NCBI GenBank assembly: GCA_023392075.1
Contig: JAEVZU010000301.1
Location: 1-14,375 of the forward strand
Reading direction: 5' to 3'
Source of the DNA: Bacillota bacterium
GTDB lineage: Bacteria > Bacillota > Clostridia > Acetivibrionales > DSM-1351
Length of the DNA stretch: 14,375 nt
A program made the position numbers and the translations under genes. Within the stretch, counting starts at the first letter, position 1, and each line of letters begins with the position of its first letter. Under the pieces are notes generated by a model. The model worked only from the letters and a program-made list of their open reading frames with translations, was not told the DNA's origin and ran no database searches. This document shows, in pieces, positions 7,820 through 14,375 of this stretch.

Positions 7820-7847
7820 GGGTTTTATGAGAAAAGGGGTTGAGTGG

Positions 7848-8930
7848 ATGAGCCACGGTGTTAAGGTTTGTGATGTAGTTAAGAAATATGGTGATTTTAT
7901 TGCAGTAGATAAAATATCCTGTGAAATCCGTGAGGGTGAATTTTTTACCCTGCTTGGTCCGTCAGGCTGCGGAAAGACAACTTTGCTGAGGATGATCGCA
8001 GGGTTTAATTCAATTGACGACGGTGAAATTTATTTTGGAGATAAAGTAATCAATCAGATAGAGGCTCATAAAAGAGACATAGGAATGGTATTCCAAAATT
8101 ATGCCATATTTCCCCACATGACTGTATATGATAATGTGGCATATGGGCTTAAGGCCCGCAAGATTCCGAAAACCCAGATCGAAGCCAGGGTTATGGAGGC
8201 GCTTGACCTGGTTCAGATCAAGAATCTCAAGGACAGAAAGCCGTCCGAACTGTCAGGGGGGCAGCAGCAGCGTGTTGCGCTGGCACGTGCCATCGTTATA
8301 AAGCCGGGAGTTTTGCTGATGGATGAACCGCTTTCAAATCTGGATGCAAAACTTAGAGTACAGATGAGAACCATAATTAAGAAGCTGCAGAAGGATCTTG
8401 GGATAACAACGGTATATGTTACTCACGACCAGGAAGAGGCACTTGCCATATCAGACAGGATAGCAATAATGAAGTCAGGAAAAATCATGCAGCTGGATAC
8501 ACCGGCAGATATATATAAAAAGCCCCAGAATACGTTTGTGGCAGGCTTCATCGGAACCTCCAACTTTCTGGAGGTTCCGGTGAGATATGATGATAAGATG
8601 AAGACGTATATAAAAGTTGAGGGTGGCCTGGAATATCCCGTTAAGTTGAAAAGAAAGCTGGAAACGGCCATATTGTCAATCAGGCCCGAACAGTTTATCA
8701 TAAACGGTTCGGACGGCAGGGGTATCCCCGGAGAAATCCAAATGTATACCTTTCTCGGAGATTTTGCAAATTATGAAATCAAGCTTCCGGGCGGTCAGGT
8801 GGTTGAAGCTAATGAGTATACCAAGGACATTGACTTTGTAAGAGCTATTGGAGACAAGATCAGGCTTGATTTTGACCCTGAAAAAGTCAGTCTGTTTGAC
8901 CAGGAAGGGACGGAGGCATATCTATGGTAA
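7848..8930 (+). CDS. ABC-transporter ATP-binding protein (FbpC/PotA-like)
   Basis: A 360-residue ATPase with Walker A GPSGCGKTT (37-45), Q-loop Gln83, signature LSGGQ (135-139), Walker B LLMDE (156-160) and switch His193 in VTHD. The C-terminal part from about 240 to 350, including ILSIRPEQ, looks like the TOBE regulatory domain of the CUT1/iron/polyamine importer class. It powers the permease encoded next. An open frame extends upstream to 7764, but the residues there (CKNFSHRTIRFRCHRLPG) look non-coding and lie in the structured gap; ATG 7848 has AAGGGG at 7834-7839, 8 bases upstream. ATG 7827 is a less likely start. The gene overlaps the permease gene by 7 bases, so the two are coupled. 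Confidence 0.92.
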   Translation: MSHGVKVCDVVKKYGDFIAVDKISCEIREGEFFTLLGPSGCGKTTLLRMIAGFNSIDDGEIYFGDKVINQIEAHKRDIGMVFQNYAIFPHMTVYDNVAYGLKARKIPKTQIEARVMEALDLVQIKNLKDRKPSELSGGQQQRVALARAIVIKPGVLLMDEPLSNLDAKLRVQMRTIIKKLQKDLGITTVYVTHDQEEALAISDRIAIMKSGKIMQLDTPADIYKKPQNTFVAGFIGTSNFLEVPVRYDDKMKTYIKVEGGLEYPVKLKRKLETAILSIRPEQFIINGSDGRGIPGEIQMYTFLGDFANYEIKLPGGQVVEANEYTKDIDFVRAIGDKIRLDFDPEKVSLFDQEGTEAYLW

Positions 8931-10594
8931 ATGAGGAAAGTATCGCTAAGAAAATAAGAAATCACTTTAACTTCTGGAATATCACCAAATACCTGTTTAT
9001 CATACTCTTACTGGTATTCCTGGTATATCCGCTGTTTGCAATAATCTTCCGGAGCTTTTACAGCGGTGAAGGCGAATTCACCATGAAATTTTACAAAACG
9101 TTTTTTACAAAGGCATACTATTACCGCACTTTGATAAACAGCCTGAAGGTATCCGTCCTTACAACGGTGTTATCCGTACTGGTAGGGGTTCCGCTTGCAT
9201 ATATTACTTCAAGGTTTAATGTTTTTGGCAAAAAGTTAATAAATCTCCTGATTATCATGTCGCTGATGTCACCGCCTTTTATAGGAGCCTACTCATGGAT
9301 AATGCTGCTGGGAAGAAACGGCTTTATAACAAATCTGTTTGAAAAGATAGGGATTACCATGCCTCCCATATACGGTTTCGGAGGGATCATCATGGTATTT
9401 ACACTTAAATTATTCCCTTATGTTTATTTATATGTTTCAGGAGCAATGTCAAGTATTGACCGTTCTCTGGAGGAGGCGGCCGAGAATCTTGGTTCCAGTA
9501 AACTGAGAAGGGTATTTACTGTCACAATACCGGTAATCATGCCGACACTGGCCGCGGGAGCCATAATGGTATTTATGTCATCTTTGGCCGACTTTGGTAC
9601 CCCCATGCTGATCGGAGAAGGTTACAAGGTGCTTCCTGTTCTGGTATATGAGGAATATATGAGTGAAATGGGCGGCAATGCCAACATGGCGGGTGCCCTC
9701 AGTGTTATAATAGTATTTTGCTCCACAGCGGTCCTTCTGATTCAGAAATATGTAATATCCAGAAAGAATTATATAATGACTGCCATGCGTCCCCCGATTA
9801 TTGAAAAGTTATCCATGGCAAAGCGTATCTTGCTGACTGCAATATGTATGTTTGTGGCATTTGTTGCTTTCCTGCCCCAGGTAGTTGTTGTTATTACATC
9901 TTTTGTAAAAACGAGCGGTCCCATATTTGTAAAGGGTTTCAGTTTTGAGAGCTATGAAAAAATATTCTATAAATTATCAAAAAATATAACAAATACCTTC
10001 ACCTATTCAATTATTGCCATCGTAATAATAATAGTAGCGGGTATGCTGTTATCGTACCTGATTGTAAAGAGAAAAAGTAAAATCAACAGTTTTCTTGACC
10101 TGCTGATAATGTTCCCTTATGTTATTCCGGGTGCGGTATTAGGTATATGCATGCTGGTAGCCTTCAACAAGCCGCCTGTCATATTGTCCGGATCTGCCGC
10201 CATTCTGATAATAGCCTACGTCATTAGAAAAATGCCGTATACCATCAGATCCAGCAGTGCACTTTTGTATCAGATTGAACCAAGTATAGAGGAAGCTTCT
10301 ATCAATCTGGGGGTTTCACCAATGAAAACCTTCTTCAAAATCACTGCCCGTATGATGGCACCGGGAGTTTTATCAGGTGCAATCCTGAGCTGGATAACCA
10401 CAATAAATGAGCTGAGTTCAAGTATAATGCTGTATAGCGGTAAAACAGCCACAATTTCGGTTGCAATATATACCGAGGTCGTACGCTCCAGCTTTGGTAC
10501 GGCTGCGGCATTGGCTTCCATATTGACGGTTACCACAATTCTGTCCCTTTTATTGTTTAACTGGGTAAGCAAGGGAAAAGTTTCCGTAATTTGA
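8924..10594 (+). CDS. ABC-transporter permease with two fused transmembrane domains (FbpB/AfuB-like)
   Basis: A 556-residue, very hydrophobic protein with about 12 predicted membrane segments, made of two copies of the binding-protein-dependent permease domain. Each half has an ATPase-contact (EAA) loop: EEAAENLGSS near residues 183-192 and EEASINLGVS near 456-465. The halves are joined around residues 280-300. Such a fused permease with one ATPase and one binding protein is the usual build of FbpB, AfuB and PgtB-like transporters. GGAGG at 8912-8916, 7 bases before the ATG, lies inside the end of the ATPase gene. Ligand cannot be read from the permease. No terminator follows before the kinase promoter, so read-through into the sensor genes is possible. 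Confidence 0.93.
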   Translation: MVNEESIAKKIRNHFNFWNITKYLFIILLLVFLVYPLFAIIFRSFYSGEGEFTMKFYKTFFTKAYYYRTLINSLKVSVLTTVLSVLVGVPLAYITSRFNVFGKKLINLLIIMSLMSPPFIGAYSWIMLLGRNGFITNLFEKIGITMPPIYGFGGIIMVFTLKLFPYVYLYVSGAMSSIDRSLEEAAENLGSSKLRRVFTVTIPVIMPTLAAGAIMVFMSSLADFGTPMLIGEGYKVLPVLVYEEYMSEMGGNANMAGALSVIIVFCSTAVLLIQKYVISRKNYIMTAMRPPIIEKLSMAKRILLTAICMFVAFVAFLPQVVVVITSFVKTSGPIFVKGFSFESYEKIFYKLSKNITNTFTYSIIAIVIIIVAGMLLSYLIVKRKSKINSFLDLLIMFPYVIPGAVLGICMLVAFNKPPVILSGSAAILIIAYVIRKMPYTIRSSSALLYQIEPSIEEASINLGVSPMKTFFKITARMMAPGVLSGAILSWITTINELSSSIMLYSGKTATISVAIYTEVVRSSFGTAAALASILTVTTILSLLLFNWVSKGKVSVI

Positions 10595-10609
10595 CATCAT
10601 GAAATTATG

Positions 10610-10638
10610 TTAACTTTATTGTGACCATCTGTTATAAT
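10610..10638 (+). promoter_or_regulatory. Extended -10 sigma-A promoter of the two-component operon
   Basis: A perfect TATAAT (10633-10638), preceded by the extended -10 TGT (10630-10632), lies 17 bases from a 4-of-6 -35 TTAACT (10610-10615). Transcription should begin near 10645. It starts just past the permease stop and allows the sensor genes to be made without the transporter transcript. Confidence 0.75.
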
Positions 10639-10677
10639 ACAATTGAAATCGAGTCACGTTTGGACGGACGGTGCGGA

Positions 10678-12465
10678 ATGCATTCTGACAAAAAAATCAG
10701 GTTGAGTTTTATTAAAAAACTATTCATTTGCTTTACCATTATGAGCTTTATACCGGTCCTGGTGCTGGGAACGCTCACATACACCATATCCTCCAGGGAA
10801 TCAATGAGGAATCTTGAGAACCAGGCCTCAGAGACTGTGGACCAGGCATTAAACAGCCTGGGCAGAACACTGGATGAATATAAGTCTGCCATATCCTATT
10901 TTTGCAAAGACCAGGAAATAATCAGTATGCTTGATGCAGGGCGTGTTAACGAAAAAAGCCGTACTTCAATTTATCAGAAAATGTTTATTATGCTTGCGGG
11001 GAAACCAACATCGGTTTCAATGCACCTGATAAAGGCGGATGGAAGCTTCAGCGTTTCCACATCTCAAATACCGGATGTATATGACATAAAAAATCACAAG
11101 GATTGGGGAGTATTCCGTAAGCTTAATTCAAATGACGAATCCATGGAGTACTCCAACAGATATACTGCAAAAAACGGCATCAGGTACTGTATGGCGGTTG
11201 CCCATAACATAAAAAAAGATAATGATGTGCTGGGCTATGTGATCATAGACATACCTGAGGAAGCCATCAAAGCGGCACTTGGGGCGGTAAATCCTGCAAT
11301 CCCCATGAAATATGCCGTTGCAGACAAGAACTATTACATTTTATATGATGAGACTTTTGGTTACAGGCCGGGAAGCTTTCTGGACAATAATATCCGGGAT
11401 AAAATATATCAAATGCAGGCCGGAAAAAAGATCTATTTCGAAGAACCCTACAGGTTGCTGAGCTATAGTGAAACTAATGACGATTATCAGCTGAGAATAA
11501 TATCTTCCGTGCCTGTTGAACTGGCTGTTATCAACAGCAATTATATTACAGTTACTACTTTGGCGGTGGCAATAGGTGCCATTTTAATGTGTCTCACTCT
11601 GTCCCCCATTATAATCCGGGGACTGACCAAACCGCTCAGTACAATAATTCACACCATGAACAGGGTCAGAACCGGAGATACGGCAGCAAGAGTCAGCGTC
11701 AAAAATAATGATGAATTCGGATATATAGGAAATAATCTGAATACCATGCTGGATAACCTGAATGAACTCTATCAGAAGGATCTGGAAAAGCAAAACAGAC
11801 TTCGCCTTGCTGAATTGAAAGCGCTCCATTCACAGATAAACCCTCATTTTCTCTATAACACGCTTGACTCCATAAAATGGCTGGCAAAGCTAAGCGGAAT
11901 TAATGATATTGTGGTGATGGTTTCTCAGCTTGGCAGACTTTTGAAGAGCAGTATCAATAATCAGAGGGATATTGTACAGATATCGGAGGAGCTGTCGCTT
12001 ATCGGAAGCTATATTTCCATACAAAAAGTACGGTACAGCAATAAATTTGAAGTTGATATGGATGTTGACCAGAGTATTATGAGTTGTGAAGTCCCCAAGC
12101 TTATTATACAGCCCATTGTTGAAAATGCAATCATCCACGGTATTGAAGATAAAATAGGAAAAGCTCAGCTTAAAATCAGGGGCTGGAAGGATAATGACAA
12201 AATTATTTTTGAGATTACAGATGACGGTGTGGGTATGAGTGCAGACGACCTGGAGGGCATAAGGAAAAAGGTGCAGGCCGAGGATATGGGAAAAAGCAGT
12301 ATCGGCCTTGCAAACGTGGATAAGCGGATAAAATTATACTACGGTGAACAGTATGGACTTGCAATAACCAGTGAAGCAAATGTAGGTACCATAATGAAGG
12401 TGGTCATGCCGTTTTTCGAAATACAGCAGGAAAAAGCGGAAGGTGAGTCTGAAGATCATGATTAG
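10678..12465 (+). CDS. Sensor histidine kinase, YesM/HptS-like (His_kinase, LytS/YesM class)
   Basis: A 595-residue membrane sensor. A first membrane segment (about 12-36) is followed by an extracellular domain (about 40-285) of dCache-like size, a second membrane segment (about 288-313), a HAMP linker (about 314-366), the dimerisation/phosphotransfer motif QINPHFLYNTL with His390, and a HATPase domain with N-box ENAIIHG (482-488), G1 DDGVGM (515-520) and SIGLAN (541-546). It should phosphorylate the regulator encoded next, with an 8-base gene overlap. I place the start at ATG 10678: an in-frame GTG at 10621 lies inside the -35/-10 spacer of the promoter and upstream of the predicted transcription start. 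The ribosome binding site (GGACGG near 10662) is weak. In related systems the extracellular domain works with a binding protein, so it may sense the ligand of the protein encoded at 6544; this is inference. Confidence 0.9.
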   Translation: MHSDKKIRLSFIKKLFICFTIMSFIPVLVLGTLTYTISSRESMRNLENQASETVDQALNSLGRTLDEYKSAISYFCKDQEIISMLDAGRVNEKSRTSIYQKMFIMLAGKPTSVSMHLIKADGSFSVSTSQIPDVYDIKNHKDWGVFRKLNSNDESMEYSNRYTAKNGIRYCMAVAHNIKKDNDVLGYVIIDIPEEAIKAALGAVNPAIPMKYAVADKNYYILYDETFGYRPGSFLDNNIRDKIYQMQAGKKIYFEEPYRLLSYSETNDDYQLRIISSVPVELAVINSNYITVTTLAVAIGAILMCLTLSPIIIRGLTKPLSTIIHTMNRVRTGDTAARVSVKNNDEFGYIGNNLNTMLDNLNELYQKDLEKQNRLRLAELKALHSQINPHFLYNTLDSIKWLAKLSGINDIVVMVSQLGRLLKSSINNQRDIVQISEELSLIGSYISIQKVRYSNKFEVDMDVDQSIMSCEVPKLIIQPIVENAIIHGIEDKIGKAQLKIRGWKDNDKIIFEITDDGVGMSADDLEGIRKKVQAEDMGKSSIGLANVDKRIKLYYGEQYGLAITSEANVGTIMKVVMPFFEIQQEKAEGESEDHD

Positions 12466-13249
12466 AATCGTTGTAGTTGAAGATGAAATTCTGGTGAAAA
12501 AAGGCCTGATACTGACAACAGACTGGCAGAAGTACGGCTGTGAAGTAGTTGGCGAGGCTTCCAACGGTTTTGAGGGTATCCGGCTCATTGACCGGGTAAA
12601 GCCGGACATTGTGATCACGGATGTCCGGATGCCCGGGCTGGATGGTATTAAAATGATAGAAAGCCTCAAGGAAAACGGGGTTAATTCTGAATTCATCATC
12701 ATCACGGGCTACGGAGAATTTGAGTATGCAAGAAAAGCCCTGAAGCTGGGAGTGCGGGATTTTCTGGTCAAGCCCATTGACGATGATGACCTGGACAATG
12801 CCCTGGCAAATACCTGTCAGGCGGTACTGGATAAACAGAGGATTGAAAAAATCAGGGATAAGCTTGATAATATAGGTGAAAGCCGTGTAATGCTTTTCAA
12901 GGAATACATTGTTGACCAGGTGTCGGAGGACGATTACGTTGGAAGGGCTGTAAAATATATAAGCCTGAATTACAGTCTGGATATCACTGTAAAGACCGTA
13001 GCCGACAACCTATTTATAAGTGAGAGTTACTTGAGCAGGCTGTTCAAGTTAAAGGTGGGTCAGACTTTCGGTGATTACCTCACGTATTACAGAATAAAAA
13101 AGGCGTGTGAGTACCTGCGTGAACCTGACGGAAAAATATACGAAATAGCAGGAAAGATAGGGTACAGGGATCAACGGTATTTCAGCCTGATTTTTAAAAA
13201 GCTGGTGGGTGTGACGCCTAAGGAATTCCGGGATAAATTGAACAGGTAA
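12458..13249 (+). CDS. AraC-type response regulator, YesN/HptR-like
   Basis: A 263-residue regulator. The receiver domain (1-120) has the acidic pocket EDE (8-10), phosphoacceptor Asp55 in VITDVRMPG, Thr83 and Lys105. A helical linker follows, and the C-terminal AraC domain (about 162-263) has two helix-turn-helix units, near 176-198 and 226-248 (IYEIAGKIGYRDQRYFS). YesN proteins are often 350-550 residues with an extra middle domain; this one is a compact form without it. I chose ATG 12458, not a GTG 15 bases upstream, because MIRIVVVEDE is the normal receiver start and AGGTGAG lies about 10 bases before it. The gene overlaps the kinase by 8 bases. Likely target: the binding-protein promoter near 6480, whose -35 is missing. 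Typical AraC-type members act as activators. Confidence 0.92.
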   Translation: MIRIVVVEDEILVKKGLILTTDWQKYGCEVVGEASNGFEGIRLIDRVKPDIVITDVRMPGLDGIKMIESLKENGVNSEFIIITGYGEFEYARKALKLGVRDFLVKPIDDDDLDNALANTCQAVLDKQRIEKIRDKLDNIGESRVMLFKEYIVDQVSEDDYVGRAVKYISLNYSLDITVKTVADNLFISESYLSRLFKLKVGQTFGDYLTYYRIKKACEYLREPDGKIYEIAGKIGYRDQRYFSLIFKKLVGVTPKEFRDKLNR

Positions 13250-13273
13250 ACTTAAGTGATTTAGTAAAATTCA

Positions 13274-13303
13274 TAAAGTCAATTACGATAGTAATTGACT
13301 TTA
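13274..13303. other. Perfect palindrome between regulator and HAD genes
   Basis: TAAAGTCAATTAC (13274-13286) and GTAATTGACTTTA (13291-13303) are perfect 13-bp inverted repeats around GATA. No U-tract follows on the plus strand. It could be an operator for the HAD gene or a weak attenuator. The gap is 79 bases long. Confidence 0.6.
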
Positions 13304-13328
13304 CACATTGGCTCATGGAGGTTAATTG

Positions 13329-13928
13329 ATGATAAAAAATATAATATTTGATATGGGAAACGTGCTGCTGGCATACACTCCGGATAAATATATCACAACA
13401 CTGACAGAAGATACGGAGGCTGCTGAAGCTGTTCTCCGGGAATTGTTCCGCAGCAGTGAGTGGCAGGAACTGGATGCCGGCAGTATAACGGAAGAAAGTG
13501 CCGTAAAAAGTGTAAGCCTGAGGATTCCGCAATATTCCGATCTGGTCGGGAAGGCCATGGATAACTGGCATTCGGACCTGACGCCCATAGAAGGTATGGC
13601 AGACCTGGTGGAAAAGTTAAAAAGCCAAAACTATAATATATATTTGCTTTCCAATACAAGTATGAAGTTTTTCAGCTATATGGATAAAGTTGAAATGTTT
13701 AAACACTTTGACGGTTTTATAATATCCGCCAGGGAAAGATTGGTCAAACCCGACATAAAAATCTTCGAATGTATTTGTTCCAGATTCGGCTTAACTGCCG
13801 GAGAATGTCTGTTTATAGATGATTTACAGCCCAATATCGACGGGGCCGAAAGTGCCGGTCTCAACGCTCATCTGTTCCAGGGGGCTGAGGAACTGACGCA
13901 ATTTTTGAAGAATAGTAATATTTTATAA
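13329..13928 (+). CDS. HAD-superfamily phosphatase, YihX-like
   Basis: A 199-residue HAD hydrolase. Motif I is FDMGNVLL with nucleophile Asp8; the usual second Asp at +2 is Gly10, as in the FDLGNV start of E. coli YihX. A helical cap occupies about residues 16-85. Motif II is LLSNTS (Ser108), motif III is Lys140 in VKPD, and motif IV is FIDDLQPNIDGA (Asp164, Asp165). YihX is, as I recall, a glucose-1-phosphate phosphatase of the same length, so a sugar-phosphate substrate is plausible and matches the locus, but the family is promiscuous. GGAGGT at 13317-13322, 6 bases before ATG 13329, sets the start; a TTG one codon earlier is less likely. It follows the regulator by 79 bases and may be co-transcribed with it or controlled through the palindrome in between. 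No signal peptide; cytoplasmic. Confidence 0.88.
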   Translation: MIKNIIFDMGNVLLAYTPDKYITTLTEDTEAAEAVLRELFRSSEWQELDAGSITEESAVKSVSLRIPQYSDLVGKAMDNWHSDLTPIEGMADLVEKLKSQNYNIYLLSNTSMKFFSYMDKVEMFKHFDGFIISARERLVKPDIKIFECICSRFGLTAGECLFIDDLQPNIDGAESAGLNAHLFQGAEELTQFLKNSNIL

Positions 13929-13934
13929 TTAAAT

Positions 13935-13951
13935 TAACCGTCACGCGGTTA
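13935..13951. terminator. Small hairpin just after the HAD gene
   Basis: TAACCG and CGGTTA pair around TCACG, beginning 6 bases after the HAD stop codon. It is only 6 bp long and has no U-tract, so a terminator role is weakly supported. Confidence 0.3.
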
Positions 13952-13995
13952 TAATTGCTTCTCAACTTTGTAGTTAAACAGCTTATACGGATTAT

Positions 13996-14036
13996 ACCGG
14001 TACGCGAGTGCAACTTCATAAAATAAGATGCCCGGT
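13996..14036. other. Weak stem-loop before the large inverted-repeat element
   Basis: ACCGG (13996-14000) can pair with CCGGT (14032-14036), enclosing GCAaCTT paired with AAGaTGC around an AT-rich loop. Stems are short with one mismatch, so this may be chance. It adjoins the larger element. Confidence 0.25.
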
Positions 14037-14038
14037 TA

Positions 14039-14191
14039 AAAACAATTACTATAAATTGTAGACGAAGGTAAAGCGATTTTGCCGGCAAAGCAGCACGATG
14101 CTGCTTTGAGCTTCAAATCGAGACAGGATGTCGAGTTTGAGCGACGGCAAAACCGCTTTAAATGAGGCGATACAATTTTTGTAATTGTTTT
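14039..14191. repeat. 153-base nested inverted-repeat element (MITE-like or structured RNA)
   Basis: Terminal arms AAAACAATTAC (14039-14049) and GTAATTGTTTT (14181-14191) match perfectly. Inside, AATTGTA (14054-14060) pairs with TACAATT (14171-14177); then TAAAGCGATTTTGCCG (14069-14084) pairs with CGGCAAAACCGCTTTA (14145-14160) with one mismatch. Two hairpins branch from the inner end: CAAAGCAGCA-cga-TGCTGCTTTG (14086-14108), perfect, and TCAAATCGA with TCGAGTTTGA (14113-14140), with one bulged G (I count 14135) and a 9-base loop. The result is a long stem with a two-branched head. It could be a miniature non-autonomous transposable element or a non-coding RNA; strand cannot be assigned. No target-site duplication is evident. 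Confidence 0.75.
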
Positions 14192-14263
14192 GGGGGCGTC
14201 CTTATTTCATGAAGTTAGTACGGAAGTACCAGTTGATATAAAAATTACACAGGTAAAGCAAAA

Positions 14264-14308
14264 TTTAAATTAATTTGCACAACAAGGTTTAAATTAGCCT
14301 GCACAACA
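14264..14308. repeat. Direct repeat pair A, 24-base period
   Basis: TTTAAATTA-N3-TGCACAACA occurs at 14264-14284 and again at 14288-14308, with 18 of 21 positions identical and a 24-base period. It could be a tandem protein-binding site or the terminal repeats of an IS21-type insertion sequence, whose ends carry multiple repeats and finish in CA; no transposase lies in the window. Confidence 0.6.
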
Positions 14309-14314
14309 CGTTAA

Positions 14315-14349
14315 TTCAGTTTATTACTTATGATGCTTTTCAGTTTATT
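14315..14349. repeat. Direct repeat pair B, 24-base period
   Basis: TTCAGTTTATT occurs at 14315-14325 and 14339-14349, again exactly 24 bases apart. The sequence differs from pair A, but the two pairs adjoin and share the same period. AT-rich sequence raises the chance of coincidence. Confidence 0.5.
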
Positions 14350-14375
14350 GATTGTGTTCAGATTTTGAAGTAAAA

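Larger units (their letters stand above)
13929..14375. other. Gene-free region with several repeat structures
   Basis: In these 447 bases I find no credible gene on either strand; the open frames present are short and lack family sequence or ribosome binding sites. The region holds a small hairpin (13935-13951), a weak fold (13996-14036), a large nested inverted-repeat element (14039-14191) and direct repeats (14264-14349). No tRNA or known riboswitch could be recognised. Confidence 0.7.

Noticed and set aside
7764..7847. 28-residue N-terminal extension of the ABC ATPase
   Set aside because: The residues do not resemble ABC ATPases and lie in the stem-forming gap; ATG 7848 has the better ribosome binding site.
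10591..10596. Perfect TTGACA as a -35 for the kinase operon
   Set aside because: No good -10 lies 16-18 bases downstream, and the TTAACT/TATAAT pair with 17-base spacing is better.
12334..12705. 123-residue minus-strand frame across the kinase-regulator junction
   Set aside because: Antisense to the HATPase end and receiver domain, both clearly coding on the plus strand.
13861..14088. 75-residue minus-strand frame downstream of the HAD gene
   Set aside because: No ribosome binding site or family sequence, and it overlaps the HAD 3' end and the inverted-repeat element.
13996..14191. tRNA or known riboswitch
   Set aside because: No tRNA acceptor/T-arm pattern and no riboswitch core recognised; the fold is a long nested hairpin instead.
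14264..14308. CRISPR-like repeat array
   Set aside because: Only two short copies with 3-base gaps, no unique spacers of normal length and no cas genes in the window.

Overview
The window looks like a piece of a low-to-middling GC Gram-positive chromosome, most likely a carbohydrate-degrading member of the Clostridia. The signs are strong AGGAGG-type ribosome binding sites, sigma-A promoters, a YesM/YesN-style two-component pair, and a cytoplasmic glycoside phosphorylase instead of secreted hydrolases. The genus is inferred; no rRNA or other marker gene is present.

Layout. (1) Positions 1-4821, plus strand: a three-gene catabolic run made of a Gfo/Idh/MocA oxidoreductase (cut by the window edge), a GH29 alpha-L-fucosidase-type enzyme and a GH94-type phosphorylase. 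The first two overlap and the third follows after 24 bases. None of the three has an export signal where its N-terminus can be seen. (2) Positions 4927-6339, minus strand: a phosphoglucomutase-type phosphohexomutase, convergent with the run above and driven by a near-consensus promoter. (3) Positions 6544-10594, plus strand: a lipoprotein solute-binding protein, then a 218-base structured gap, then an ABC ATPase and a fused double-domain permease. By family these resemble 'iron(III)' (AfuABC/FbpABC) importers, but the usual ferric-binding tyrosine pair is not visible. (4) Positions 10678-13249: a membrane sensor kinase and an AraC-type response regulator with their own extended -10 promoter. 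A YihX-like HAD phosphatase (13329-13928) follows. (5) Positions 13929-14375: no gene, but a 153-base nested inverted-repeat element and two pairs of direct repeats, both with a 24-base period.

How it may fit together (inference). A GH94 phosphorylase releases alpha-glucose 1-phosphate, Pgm interconverts glucose 1- and 6-phosphate, and the closest characterised relative I recall for the HAD protein (E. coli YihX) is a glucose-1-phosphate phosphatase. The ABC binding protein next to a YesM/YesN-like pair recalls the sugar-phosphate systems AfuABC (Actinobacillus) and HptRSA (Staphylococcus). The main hypothesis is therefore a sugar-phosphate uptake and sensing locus next to a phosphorolytic pathway for a fucosylated saccharide. 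The families are well supported; the substrates are not proven by the sequence.
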